A stretch of 64,000 nt of DNA from Streptomyces sp. (GTDB taxonomy: Bacteria; Actinomycetota; Actinomycetes; Streptomycetales; Streptomycetaceae): assembly GCF_019510245.1 (NCBI RefSeq), contig NZ_JAEKKT010000147.1, forward strand, positions 62,001 through 126,000, read 5' to 3'. Below the pieces are notes generated by a model, which was not told the origin of the DNA, ran no database searches, and worked only from the letters and a program-made list of their open reading frames with translations. The translations under genes and the position numbers were made by a program. Every line of letters begins with the position of its first letter. Within the stretch, counting starts at the first letter, position 1. Below are positions 22,298 through 30,634 of this stretch, piece by piece.

Positions 22298-23602
22298 ATG
22301 GGCCAGGGCCGGCAGGAGAAGGTGGCGACGAGCCTCGCGGGCGCCGTCAGCGAGGAGATCAGCGCCTCCCTCGCACCCGTCGACGCCGAACTGGAGCGCC
22401 GCTATCCGGGTGATCCGGGGACCCGTCAGCCCGTCCACACCGTGTACGTCCCCGGCGACGCCTTCACGGCCGGCACGATCCGCTCCTGGGGCGACCGGGC
22501 CCTCGCCGCCCTCGACGAACACGCCCCCGGCGCCGCCGCGTTCGCCGCTGTCCTCGGCCTGCCCGACGACCTCGCCGAGCCCGTCCACTCCCGGGTCCGC
22601 GCCAAACTGGAGCGCGAGCCGGTGGAAGACCTGCGTGTCGACTTCGAGGACGGCTACGGCCCCCGCCCCGACGCCGAGGAGGACGAGGCGGCCGCCCGCG
22701 CCGCCCGGCTGATCGCCGAGGCGTACGCCGAGGGCACCGCGGCGCCGTACATGGGCATCCGGATGAAGTGCATGGAGGCCGCGGTGCGCGACCGGGGCAT
22801 CCGCACCCTCGACATCTTCCTCACCGGGCTGATCGCGGCCGGCGGACTGCCCGGCGGGCTCGCGCTGACCCTGCCCAAGGTGACCTACCCCGAACAGGTC
22901 ACCGCGATGGTCCGGCTCCTGGACGCCTTCGAGAAGACCCACGGACTGGAGCCCGGCCGGATCGGGTTCGAGATCCAGATCGAGACCAGCCAGTCCATCC
23001 TCGCCACCGACGGCACCGCCACCGTCGCCCGGATGATCCAGGCCGCCGAGGGCCGCGCCACCGGACTGCACTACGGCACCTTCGACTACAGCGCCTGCCT
23101 CGGGGTCTCCGCCGCCCACCAGGCGAGCGACCACCCCGCCGCCGACCACGCCAAGGCGGTCATGCAGGTCGCCGCCGCCGGTACGGGCGTACGCGTCTCG
23201 GACGGCTCCACCAACGTCCTGCCGGTCGGCCCGACGGCCAAGGTGCACGACGCCTGGCGGCTGCACTACGGTCTGACCCGGCGCGCCCTGGCCCGCGCCT
23301 ACTACCAGGGCTGGGACATGCACCCCGGCCACCTCCCGACCCGGTACGCGGCCGTGTTCGCCTTCTACCGCGAGGGCCTGGAGCAGGCGGCCGCCCGGCT
23401 CGCCCGGTACGCCAACCGCGCCGGCGGCGACGTCATGGACGAACCCGCCACCGCCAAGGCCCTCAGCGGCTACCTGCTGCGCGGCCTGGACTGCGGCGCC
23501 CTCGACAACGGCGAGGTGGCCCGGCTGACCGGTCTGACCCGGGCCGATCTGGAGGGCTTCGCGATGCCCCGGCGCGGCGACCTGACCGCCTCCGGGAAGT
23601 AG
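22298..23602 (+). CDS. DUF6986-family protein, HpcH/citrate-lyase-like aldolase fold
   Basis: 434 residues. RVDFEDGYGPRPDAEED, LTLPKVTYPEQVTAMV, GFEIQIETSQSI and GLHYGTFDYSACLG mark the successive strands of a PEP-mutase/HpcH-type TIM barrel with Glu and Asp metal ligands. The C-terminal third (from about residue 310, containing YYQGWDMHPGHLPTRYAA) resembles the tail of malate-synthase-related proteins. It probably acts on a 2-oxo-acid or acyl-CoA ester, but the reaction is unproven. AGGAGG lies 8 nt before the ATG. It ends at a hairpin before the kinase gene. Confidence 0.75.
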   Translation: MGQGRQEKVATSLAGAVSEEISASLAPVDAELERRYPGDPGTRQPVHTVYVPGDAFTAGTIRSWGDRALAALDEHAPGAAAFAAVLGLPDDLAEPVHSRVRAKLEREPVEDLRVDFEDGYGPRPDAEEDEAAARAARLIAEAYAEGTAAPYMGIRMKCMEAAVRDRGIRTLDIFLTGLIAAGGLPGGLALTLPKVTYPEQVTAMVRLLDAFEKTHGLEPGRIGFEIQIETSQSILATDGTATVARMIQAAEGRATGLHYGTFDYSACLGVSAAHQASDHPAADHAKAVMQVAAAGTGVRVSDGSTNVLPVGPTAKVHDAWRLHYGLTRRALARAYYQGWDMHPGHLPTRYAAVFAFYREGLEQAAARLARYANRAGGDVMDEPATAKALSGYLLRGLDCGALDNGEVARLTGLTRADLEGFAMPRRGDLTASGK

Positions 23603-23613
23603 CGGGTACCGGT

Positions 23614-23640
23614 CAAGTCACGGCTTTCGCCGCCGACTTG
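23614..23640 (+). terminator. Hairpin terminator after the DUF6986 gene
   Basis: CAAGTC (23614-23619) pairs with GACTTG (23635-23640), and inside it CGGC pairs with GCCG around a TTTC loop. It lies 12 bp after the stop codon. Confidence 0.6.
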
Positions 23641-23704
23641 AACCGACCCTGTCACTGCCCCGTACTCTGGTGCGCCATTCGGGGAAGTGTTCAGGATCGG
23701 GGCT

Positions 23705-25606
23705 GTGGTGTCGGGTTCGTACGGACAGGCTGACGGGACCGGTCGCCTGCTGGCAGGGCGGTACCGGGTCGTGGCACGGCTCGGGCGCGGTGGTATGGGC
23801 GTGGTGTGGCGCGCCGTCGACGAGGTCCTCGGCCGCGAGGTCGCCGTCAAGGAGCTGCGTGCCTACACCGACAGCGCCGGACCCGAACTGGCCGATCTAC
23901 GGCTGCGCATGCAGCGCGAGGCGCGGGCCGCCGCCCGGGTGCGCCACCGCGGCGTGGTCGTCGTGCACGACATCGCCGAGGTCGACGGCCGCCCGCTGAT
24001 CGTCATGGAACTGGTGGACGGACCCTCCCTGGACGACCTGCTGCGCGAGCGCGGCACGCTCGGGGCGCAGGAGGCCGCCCGCGTCGGCGCCGAGGTCATG
24101 GACGCCCTGGCCGCGGCCCACCGGGTCGGCGTCCTGCACCGCGACGTCAAGCCCGGCAACATCCTCCTCGACCGCTCGGGCCGGGTCGTCCTCACCGACT
24201 TCGGCATCGCCACCATGGCGGATCCCGGCGACGGCTCGGCCACGAACCTGACCGGCAGCGGCGAACTCGTCGGTTCCCTCGACTACCTGGCGCCCGAGCG
24301 GGCCAAGGGCGCGGCCCCCGGACCGGCCTCCGACATCTGGGCCCTCGGCGCGGCCCTGTACGCCGCCGTGGAGGGCGCTTCGCCCTTCCTCCGTACGTCC
24401 ACCTTCTCGACGCTCACCGCGATCGTCGAGGAGCCCCTCCCGGAGCCCCGCAGGGCCGGCCCGCTCGCCCCGGTCCTGCGGCGCCTGATGGACAAGCTTC
24501 CCGACGCCCGTCCGGACGCCGAGGAGGCCTGCGGGCTGCTGCGGGCGGTGGCGCGGGAACCGGTCCCGGACACGCCGACCACGGTGCTGGGGGAGCGGGA
24601 GCCCGCGCGGCAGGAGCACGGGTCCGGGGCGGCGGTGCCGGCTCCGGGAGGCGAACCTGTCGCAGGAGCCGGGGAGGGGCCCGGCGAGAGGGCAGGCGAC
24701 CAGTCGGACCCGGAGGCGGGTCAGGGGACCGACGTCGGGCGGGCCGGGAAGTCCGCCGAGGGGGCTGCGCCGGACCCCGTCGGACAGCTCGCCCCGGTGC
24801 CCGCCGCCGGACTCGCCGAGCGAGCCGGAACTCCGGGGCCCGGCAGCCTCGTGCCCGCCCGAAGATTAGACCCCGTGCCCCGGCCCGGTGCCCCGGACGG
24901 CCCGATGAGCCCCGCCCGCCCCGACCGCAATCGCCGCCGGGCCCGGCTGCTCGTCGTGGTGGCCGTCGCCGTCGTCCTCACGGCGACCGGACTGACCGTC
25001 GCCCTGCGGAACGACAGAGGCCAGACGGCGAAGACGGACGCGGGGCCGGCCGCCCCGGCCGTGATCGGCGCTTCGGAGAGCGCCCGCGGCACCGGTGCCG
25101 GACATCAGGCGGGGGCGGACCCCGTGGGGCAGGGCGAGGAGACGGCTGCCGTACCCGTCACCGGCTCCACGTTCGCCCCCGGGGGCGAACCGGCGAGCCC
25201 GGCGGACCGCGCCTCCACCACACCGTCCGGGGCGCAGACCTCCGGCCCCAGCCCCTCCGGCGGTTCCGGCGGGGGCGGTGCCACCGCCCCCGCCACCGCG
25301 ACGGCCACCGCCACCGCGGTCCCGGTCTGTCAGTCGGCAGGAGACGGCACGTACACGTGCCAGGTGCGCAGCGGCGGCGCCAAGTCCTACACCGCCGACG
25401 GCGTCAAGGTCGGCAAGGTCGGCCAGGGCCTCCACTCGTTCTACTGCCAGGTGGACCTGGGCCGCCGGGAGAGCCGCGGGCAGCGGACCAGCGTCTGGTG
25501 GGCCGAGACCGACGACGACAAGGGCAACACCGGTGTGTACGTCAGCGACGTCTACCTCAAGGGCGGCGAGAACGACGAGCCGCTCCCCGGACTTCCCGTC
25601 TGCTGA
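23705..25606 (+). CDS. Transmembrane Ser/Thr protein kinase (PknB-like), contains a TTA codon
   Basis: About 633 residues. The kinase domain has the glycine loop RLGRGGMGVVW, K49 in VAVKELR, HRDVKPGNILL, DFG in LTDFGIATM and an APE-equivalent in YLAPERAKG. A Pro/Glu-rich linker follows, then one membrane segment (about residues 415-435, flanked by RNRRRAR). The outer domain is short, begins with a Ser/Gly/Thr-Ala linker and has four cysteines (VCQSAGDGTYTC, FYCQVDLG, LPVC), likely two disulfides; it is not PASTA. Residue 388 is Leu encoded by TTA (24866-24868) after an AGA, so translation should need the bldA tRNA. Adjacent GTG codons at 23705 and 23708 are equally plausible starts. A TTGAAC-N19-TACTCT promoter candidate lies at 23638-23668. 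Confidence 0.86.
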   Translation: MVSGSYGQADGTGRLLAGRYRVVARLGRGGMGVVWRAVDEVLGREVAVKELRAYTDSAGPELADLRLRMQREARAAARVRHRGVVVVHDIAEVDGRPLIVMELVDGPSLDDLLRERGTLGAQEAARVGAEVMDALAAAHRVGVLHRDVKPGNILLDRSGRVVLTDFGIATMADPGDGSATNLTGSGELVGSLDYLAPERAKGAAPGPASDIWALGAALYAAVEGASPFLRTSTFSTLTAIVEEPLPEPRRAGPLAPVLRRLMDKLPDARPDAEEACGLLRAVAREPVPDTPTTVLGEREPARQEHGSGAAVPAPGGEPVAGAGEGPGERAGDQSDPEAGQGTDVGRAGKSAEGAAPDPVGQLAPVPAAGLAERAGTPGPGSLVPARRLDPVPRPGAPDGPMSPARPDRNRRRARLLVVVAVAVVLTATGLTVALRNDRGQTAKTDAGPAAPAVIGASESARGTGAGHQAGADPVGQGEETAAVPVTGSTFAPGGEPASPADRASTTPSGAQTSGPSPSGGSGGGGATAPATATATATAVPVCQSAGDGTYTCQVRSGGAKSYTADGVKVGKVGQGLHSFYCQVDLGRRESRGQRTSVWWAETDDDKGNTGVYVSDVYLKGGENDEPLPGLPVC

Positions 25607-26349
25607 GCGCGGACGTACCGTTCCAGACCCGACGCGACCGCCCACTTCCGCTCCGCGAACAGCCGGGTGCCCCGCCGGCACAGCGCCGAGTCGGCCCGCG
25701 CCCGCGCGCAGAACTGCTCGGGCGTGCCGCCGAACAGCTCTCGCAACTCGCCCGACTCCGCGAGGAGTTCGGTGAGCAGGGCGCGCTCGCCGGGGTGGCG
25801 GCGGGGTGCGCCGGTGCCGTCGTGCAGCACGCCGTGCCGGTTGACGTACGCGTGGACGCCGGGGAGCGTCGTGCCGTCCGCGAGAGTGGCGCGGACGGCC
25901 GGGGCGGGCAGCCAGGCCCGCTGGAAGTTGCCGTCCGGCAGCGGTACCCCCTCGCTCGCGTCGACCACCTCCAGCTGCCGGCCGTCCAGCCACAGGACGA
26001 ACAATTCCCGCACCGCCGAAGGAGATGCGACCGGGGACGCCGAGACATAGCCGAGGCGGCTGACATGCGCGGAGACACCGACGTCGAGGCCGCTGACCCG
26101 GGTGCGCACCATGGGGATGGCGCCGCTGACGCCGGACTCGGCCATCTTGTGCTGGAGTTGGGCGGGAGAGGCGTTGGAGCCGACCGCGAGCACCGGTACC
26201 CGGTCCCCGTCGTGCACCAGACGGTCGAGCGGCAGCAGTCGGTCGCCGTCGAGAAGCCCGGAGTCGGGCGGCCAGGCACCGGGGTAGGCCAGCGGATGGT
26301 CGCGCGGCGCCTCGTCGAGGCCCAGCTCGGTGAGCGTACGGCCGGTCAT
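25552..26349 (-). CDS. Gamma-glutamylcyclotransferase-like protein (tentative)
   Basis: 265 residues, soluble. The N-terminal PVLAVGSNASPAQLQHKM resembles the YGSN substrate loop of GGCT/AIG2-like folds, followed by beta-rich segments (GVSAHVSRLGYVSASPV, RELFVLWLDGRQLEVVDASEG). The C-terminal 90 residues are helical and charged and match nothing I recognise. The ATG at 26349 is chosen because upstream codons are unlike coding sequence. Its last 55 bp overlap the 3' end of the convergent kinase gene, unusual for two real genes, although codon use stays normal in both frames. Confidence 0.6.
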   Translation of the reverse strand: MTGRTLTELGLDEAPRDHPLAYPGAWPPDSGLLDGDRLLPLDRLVHDGDRVPVLAVGSNASPAQLQHKMAESGVSGAIPMVRTRVSGLDVGVSAHVSRLGYVSASPVASPSAVRELFVLWLDGRQLEVVDASEGVPLPDGNFQRAWLPAPAVRATLADGTTLPGVHAYVNRHGVLHDGTGAPRRHPGERALLTELLAESGELRELFGGTPEQFCARARADSALCRRGTRLFAERKWAVASGLERYVRAQQTGSPGSGSSFSPPLR

Positions 26350-26540
26350 CGGCGACCCCGTTCCGCGAGCGCGGGACAGGCGCGGTCCGTCGTCCGGCTC
26401 GGTTCGGCGGACGTCCGTCCGGTCGCCCGGCGGCTCGGCGCCACGCGCGTACGGCCGGTCATCGCAGGCCCGCCCCGGCGGATGTCCGGCCGGTGGCCGC
26501 ACTGCCCGGTCCCGTGCGCGTCCGGTCCCTCATGCGCGGC

Positions 26541-27590
26541 TCAGTCCGCCGGGGGCAGCTCGCCCGAGCCGCGGGTGATCAGTCTGGTCGGCAGCTCGAT
26601 GCGCTCCGGTGCCAGGAGGGTGCCGTCCAGCTGGCGGAAGAGCCGTTCGGCGGCCGTGCGGCCGAGCAGGGCCGCGTCCTGGGCGACGACCGTGAGGCCG
26701 GGGTGCAGCAGGTCGGCGAGTTCGATGTCGTCGAAGCCGACGAGCGCGACCGGCCGGGCCAGTTCGGCGAGGACACGGATCACGGTGACGCTGACACGGT
26801 TGTTGCCCGCGAAGATCGCGGTGATCGGATCCGGACCCGACAGCATCTCCTCGGCGGCCCGGCGCACCCGCTCCGGGTCCGTCACACCGAGGGAGGTCCA
26901 CGCCTCCTCGACGGCTATCCCGGCGTCCTCCATCGCCGCCTGGTAGCCGCGCAGCCGCTCGGCCGCGGTGTGGATGTGCGGCATGTCGCCGATGAACCCG
27001 ATCCGGCGGTGGCCGTGCGCGATCAGGTGGGCGACCCCGTCCCGGGCGCCGCCGTAGCTGTCGGACAGCACGACGTCGGCGTCGATCTTCCCGGCCGGGC
27101 GGTCCACGAACACCGTCGCCACGCCCGCCCTGATCTCCGGCTCCAGATAGCGGTGGTCGTCCCCGGCCGGGATCACCACCAGGCCGTCCACCCGCCGCGC
27201 GCACAGCGCGAGCGCCAGCTCCTGCTCCCGCTCCGGGTCCTCGGCGCTGGAGCCGTTGATGAGCAACGCCCCGTGCGCGCGGGCCACTTCCTCCACCGCG
27301 CGGCTGAGCGGGCCGTAGAACGGGTCGGCGAGGTCCTCGAGGACCAGGCCGATACTCGCCGTTCGGCCCTTGCGCAGCACCCGCGCGCTGTCGTTGCGGC
27401 GGAAGCCCAGCGCGTCGATCGCCTCCTGGACCCGGCGCTCGGTGTCCGGGGTCACCCCGGGCTCGCCGTTGACCACCCGGGAGACCGTCTTGAGGCCCAC
27501 ACCGGCCCGCGCCGCCACGTCCTTCATCGTCGGCCGGGTCCCGTAACGGGAGCCGGGGAGACGGTCTGCGCGGCGGGAGGTGTCGGGCAC
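26541..27590 (-). CDS. LacI-family transcriptional regulator
   Basis: 349 residues. The helix-turn-helix TMKDVAARAGVGLKTVSRVV with hinge ARVLRKGRTASIGLVL is followed by a periplasmic-binding-like effector domain (GLVLEDLADPFYG, VVIPAGDDHRYLEPEI, GFDDIELADLLHPGLTVV). It should bind a sugar and control sugar uptake or phosphorylation. GTG at 27590 follows AGGACAGGAC; an ATG at 27626 with no ribosome site is the alternative. It is divergent from a ROK kinase, with two clear palindromes between them, so it probably represses that kinase and itself. Confidence 0.88.
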   Translation of the reverse strand: MPDTSRRADRLPGSRYGTRPTMKDVAARAGVGLKTVSRVVNGEPGVTPDTERRVQEAIDALGFRRNDSARVLRKGRTASIGLVLEDLADPFYGPLSRAVEEVARAHGALLINGSSAEDPEREQELALALCARRVDGLVVIPAGDDHRYLEPEIRAGVATVFVDRPAGKIDADVVLSDSYGGARDGVAHLIAHGHRRIGFIGDMPHIHTAAERLRGYQAAMEDAGIAVEEAWTSLGVTDPERVRRAAEEMLSGPDPITAIFAGNNRVSVTVIRVLAELARPVALVGFDDIELADLLHPGLTVVAQDAALLGRTAAERLFRQLDGTLLAPERIELPTRLITRGSGELPPAD

Positions 27591-27626
27591 GATGCGGCGT
27601 CCTGTCCTGTCGTCCACGGGATGCAT

Positions 27627-27693
27627 GGGCTCACGAATTTGTCTCTGGGCTCATGGGTTTGTATCAGGGATACACAGGCTCGTGGGTTTGTAT
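27627..27693. repeat. Three imperfect direct repeats plus palindrome in the LacI/ROK intergenic region
   Basis: Units GGGCTCACGAATTTGT (27627), GGGCTCATGGGTTTGTAT (27647) and GGCTCGTGGGTTTGTAT (27677) are clear copies spaced 20 and 29 bp apart. A perfect palindrome, TGTATC-AGG-GATACA, lies at 27660-27674 across the second unit. This arrangement is typical of multi-site operators. Confidence 0.5.
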
Positions 27694-27721
27694 GAGGATG
27701 TGGCGTCGAGCATAGAGCCTG

Positions 27722-27733
27722 GACAACGTTGTC
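27722..27733. promoter_or_regulatory. LacI-type operator before the ROK kinase gene
   Basis: GACAACGTTGTC is a perfect 12-bp palindrome with the central CG typical of LacI-family sites. It lies 108 bp before the ROK ATG and 132 bp from the lacI start. A one-mismatch copy occurs at 54753-54764. Confidence 0.6.
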
Positions 27734-27840
27734 AGATGCAAGGGAGACTGTCCACCGCAATCTCCGGCCTGCGCCCCCACCGCTTGACCGGCCTGTTGTG
27801 TCACTCGGCTACTCATGGTTGACGGGGAGAACTGACTCTG

Positions 27841-28794
27841 ATGCACACCGACCTCGTGGCGGCCCTCGACATCGGCGGCACCAAGATCGCCGGCGCGCTG
27901 GTGGACGGTCACGGACGGATCCAGGCGCGCGCCCAGCGCGCGACACCCGCCCAGCAGGACGGCGAGACGGTCATGGGGGCCGTCGAGGAGGTGGTCGGCG
28001 AACTAGCCGCTTCACCTCTGTGGGGGCGGGCCGGCTCGCTCGGGATCGGCAGCGCGGGCCCGGTGGACGCCTCCGCCGGAACCGTGAGCCCGGTCAACGT
28101 GCCCGGCTGGCGGGACTATCCGCTCGTCGAGCGGGTGCGGGCGGCCGCCGGCGGGCTGCCGGTCGAGCTGATCGGCGACGGCGTCGCCATCACGGCCGCC
28201 GAACACTGGCAGGGCGCGGCCCGCGGCCACGACAACGCGCTGTGCATGGTGGTCTCGACGGGCGTCGGCGGCGGCCTGGTGCTGGGCGGCAAGCTGCACC
28301 CCGGCCCGACCGGCAACGCCGGGCACATCGGCCACATCAGCGTGGACCTCGACGGGGACCCCTGCCCCTGCGGATCGCGCGGCTGTGTCGAGCGCATCGC
28401 GAGCGGCCCCAACATCGCCCGGCGGGCGCTGGAGGGCGGCTGGCAGCCGGGTTGCGACGGCGACACCTCGGCCGCTGCGGTGGCGGCCGCGGCCCGGGCC
28501 GGCGACCCGGTCGCCGTCGCCTCCTTCGAGCGGGCCGCCCAGGCGCTCGCGGCCGGGATCGCGGCCACCGCGACCCTGGTCGAGATCGACATCGCGGTGA
28601 TCGGCGGGGGCGTCGGCAAGGCGGGGGACATCCTCTTCACACCCCTGCGCAAGGCCCTCACCGACTACGCGACCCTCTCCTTCGTCCAGCGCCTGACGGT
28701 CGTACCGGCCCAGATGGGCACGGACGCGGGTCTGGTCGGCGCCGCCGCGGCCGCACTGGCGGCCAGGCCGGACGCAGCGGCTGCGGGGGTCTGA
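27841..28794 (+). CDS. ROK-family sugar kinase (glucokinase-like)
   Basis: 317 residues. The phosphate motif ALDIGGTKIAGALV opens the protein, GDGVAITAAEHWQGA carries the catalytic Asp region, GHIGHISVDLDGDPCPCGSRGCVE contains the ROK zinc signature (split: GHIGHISV then CPCGSRGCVE), and VIGGGVGKAGDIL is the adenosine motif. No N-terminal helix-turn-helix, so it is an enzyme rather than a ROK repressor. It phosphorylates glucose or a related hexose. GGGGAG lies upstream of the ATG. Likely controlled by the divergent LacI protein; a strong hairpin follows. Confidence 0.88.
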   Translation: MHTDLVAALDIGGTKIAGALVDGHGRIQARAQRATPAQQDGETVMGAVEEVVGELAASPLWGRAGSLGIGSAGPVDASAGTVSPVNVPGWRDYPLVERVRAAAGGLPVELIGDGVAITAAEHWQGAARGHDNALCMVVSTGVGGGLVLGGKLHPGPTGNAGHIGHISVDLDGDPCPCGSRGCVERIASGPNIARRALEGGWQPGCDGDTSAAAVAAAARAGDPVAVASFERAAQALAAGIAATATLVEIDIAVIGGGVGKAGDILFTPLRKALTDYATLSFVQRLTVVPAQMGTDAGLVGAAAAALAARPDAAAAGV

Positions 28795-28839
28795 CGCCGG
28801 TCCGGCGGCGGTCGTCGGGCCGCGCAGGAACGTTCAGGC

Positions 28840-28872
28840 CCGGTCGGCCGGGGTTCAAGACCGGCCGACCGG
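28840..28872. terminator. Hairpin terminator after the ROK kinase gene
   Basis: CCGGTCGGCCGG (28840-28851) is perfectly complementary to CCGGCCGACCGG (28861-28872) with a 9-nt loop, 46 bp after the stop codon. Confidence 0.7.
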
Positions 28873-29000
28873 ACTGCGGGCGGACGTGCCGTCGCCGGCC
28901 GTCCGGATCGCCGGCCGCCCGGGTGCCGCTCCGGCGGGCCGCGTTGCTCCCCTCGCGGGTACGCCCGTGACCCCCGGCCGCCGGCGCAGTTGAAACGGGC

Positions 29001-29192
29001 ATGAAGAAGCGCAGCATGCTCGCCATCGCCAGCCTGGCCACCGGATTCGTCGTGGCCGCCATCACCCCGTCCCATGCCGCCGACGAAGGCCCGCTCGACG
29101 ACCTGCACGTCTCGGACGCCCTGGAGCACGTCGGCCACGTCGTCGGCGAGGACAGCTTCCAGACCGACCCGGACTTCCTGGGGCAGGAGTAG
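29001..29192 (+). CDS. Small secreted protein (63 aa), unknown
   Basis: MKKRSMLAIASLATGFVVAA followed by ITPSHAADE is a classic signal peptide with an Ala-x-Ala-like cleavage site near residue 27 (SHA-AD). The mature product would be about 36 residues, acidic, with histidines (DDLHVSDALEHVGHVVGED). No cysteine, so not a lantibiotic or defensin-like peptide. Codon use and the clean signal peptide argue that it is real. A purine-rich site is weak (GAAACGGGC before the ATG). Confidence 0.6.
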   Translation: MKKRSMLAIASLATGFVVAAITPSHAADEGPLDDLHVSDALEHVGHVVGEDSFQTDPDFLGQE

Positions 29193-29336
29193 CCCGGCGC
29201 AGCCCGAGCGGACGACGGTGCCGGTGTTCCGGGCAGGGGACACCGGCACTCCGTTTGCGCGCCCTCAACGGGAACTGGTTTCCGTGGCAGTGTGGAGCGG
29301 GCAAGCCACAGGGGGCCAACAGAAGAGGGGGAGTCC

Positions 29337-30377
29337 GTGATCGTCTGGGTCAACGGCGCGTTCGGTGCGGGTAAGACCACCACCGCACGTGAACTGATCG
29401 AACTGATCCCGAACAGCACGCTCTTCGACCCCGAGCTCATCGGCGGGGCACTGACACACCTGCTGCCGGCCAAGCACCTCGCGGAGGTCGGCGACTTCCA
29501 GGATCTACCGATCTGGCGCCGGCTGGTGATCGACACGGCCGCCGCGATGCTCGCGGAGCTGGGCGGAACCCTGGTGGTTCCGATGACGCTGCTGCGCCAG
29601 GAGTACCGCGACGAGATCTTCGGCGGCCTCGCCGCCCGCCGGATCGCCGTCCGGCACCTGTGCCTCACCCCGGCGGAAACGATCCTGCGCGAGCGGATAG
29701 CCAGCCGGGAGATCCCGTCCGACCTGCCCGACGGGGAGATTCGGATCCGGCAGTGGTCCTACGACCAGATCGAGCCCTACCGCACCGCCCTGGCTTCCTG
29801 GATCAGCGCCGACGCCCACCTCGTCGACACCAGCGCGCTCAGTCCGTACGAGACGGCGGTGCGGATCGCGGAGGCGGTGGGCAGTGGCGAAGTCGCGGTA
29901 TGCGACATAGTACAAACCCCCGAACCCACCGCCGAGACCGTCGCCGCAGGCGTCCTCCTCTTCGACGAACAGAACCGCTTCCTCCTCGTGGACCCCACCT
30001 ACAAGGCCGGCTGGGAGTTCCCCGGCGGTGTCGTCGAGCCCGGCGAGGCCCCCGCCCGGGCGGGGGTGCGGGAGGTCGAGGAGGAGACCGGGATACGGCT
30101 GGAGGAGCTGCCGGGGCTGCTCGTCGTCGACTGGGAGCAGCCCGCGCCACCCCGCTACGGCGGCCTGCGCCTGCTCTTCGACGGCGGCCGGCTGGACTCC
30201 GCCGAGGCCGGACGGCTGGTGCTGCCGGGGCCGGAGCTGCGGGACTGGCGGTTCGTCACCGAGCAGGAGGCCGCCGACCTGCTGCCGCCGGTGCGCTACG
30301 AACGGCTCCGCTGGGCGCTGCGCGCCCGCGAGCGCGGTGCCGCGCTCTACCTGGAGGCCGGCGTCCCGGTCGGTTGA
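29337..30377 (+). CDS. Fusion of TmrB-like P-loop kinase and Nudix hydrolase
   Basis: 346 residues in two domains. Residues 1-195 hold a P-loop NTPase with WVNGAFGAGKTTTARELI (Walker A at 7-15) and the LRERIASREI lid, resembling tunicamycin-resistance TmrB/AAA-18 type small kinases. Residues 200-346 form a Nudix domain: GGVVEPGEAPARAGVREVEE plus ETGI fits GX5EX7REUXEEXGU, preceded by AGWEFPG. The linker (29900-29930) contains the rare codons ATA GTA CAA. GGGGGAG precedes the GTG at 29337; the in-frame start at 29292 has no site. The pair may phosphorylate and then trim a nucleotide-linked substrate, but that is inference. Confidence 0.8.
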   Translation: MIVWVNGAFGAGKTTTARELIELIPNSTLFDPELIGGALTHLLPAKHLAEVGDFQDLPIWRRLVIDTAAAMLAELGGTLVVPMTLLRQEYRDEIFGGLAARRIAVRHLCLTPAETILRERIASREIPSDLPDGEIRIRQWSYDQIEPYRTALASWISADAHLVDTSALSPYETAVRIAEAVGSGEVAVCDIVQTPEPTAETVAAGVLLFDEQNRFLLVDPTYKAGWEFPGGVVEPGEAPARAGVREVEEETGIRLEELPGLLVVDWEQPAPPRYGGLRLLFDGGRLDSAEAGRLVLPGPELRDWRFVTEQEAADLLPPVRYERLRWALRARERGAALYLEAGVPVG

Positions 30378-30384
30378 CAGCCTC

Positions 30385-30397
30385 TGACGTTTCGTCA
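30385..30397. promoter_or_regulatory. Palindrome after the kinase-Nudix gene
   Basis: TGACG-TTT-CGTCA is a perfect 5-bp-arm inverted repeat 8 bp after the stop codon and 238 bp before the ABC importer operon. It is too short for a confident terminator and may be a regulator site. Confidence 0.3.
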
Positions 30398-30634
30398 AGT
30401 CCTCGTGAGCGCCATGGTGTTGACGGGGACTTTGGCATTTCCGGGTGGTGTGTAGGGGACTTTGCGCGGGGTGGAAGGTTCCAAGGGGAAAACGAGGGTG
30501 AATTGTCGCCGTGCCGGTATGAACAAGAACGTGAAGAAGGTACACAGGCGTTCTACCGTCGGTGCGCAGCTCAACTTCCTCGCGGCCGCTGGCCGCCGTG
30601 CACAGGCCGGACGACAGCCGGCTGAAGGAGGGAC

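Noticed and set aside
24640..24900. Repetitive Pro/Glu/Gly coding in the kinase linker as a separate low-complexity repeat element
   Set aside because: It is the usual disordered juxtamembrane linker of actinobacterial kinases. DNA repeats are not regular.
23806..26946. A 1046-codon open frame overlapping the kinase gene in another frame
   Set aside because: Arg/Gly/Pro-rich low-complexity translation without motifs. The kinase frame over the same DNA has all catalytic motifs.
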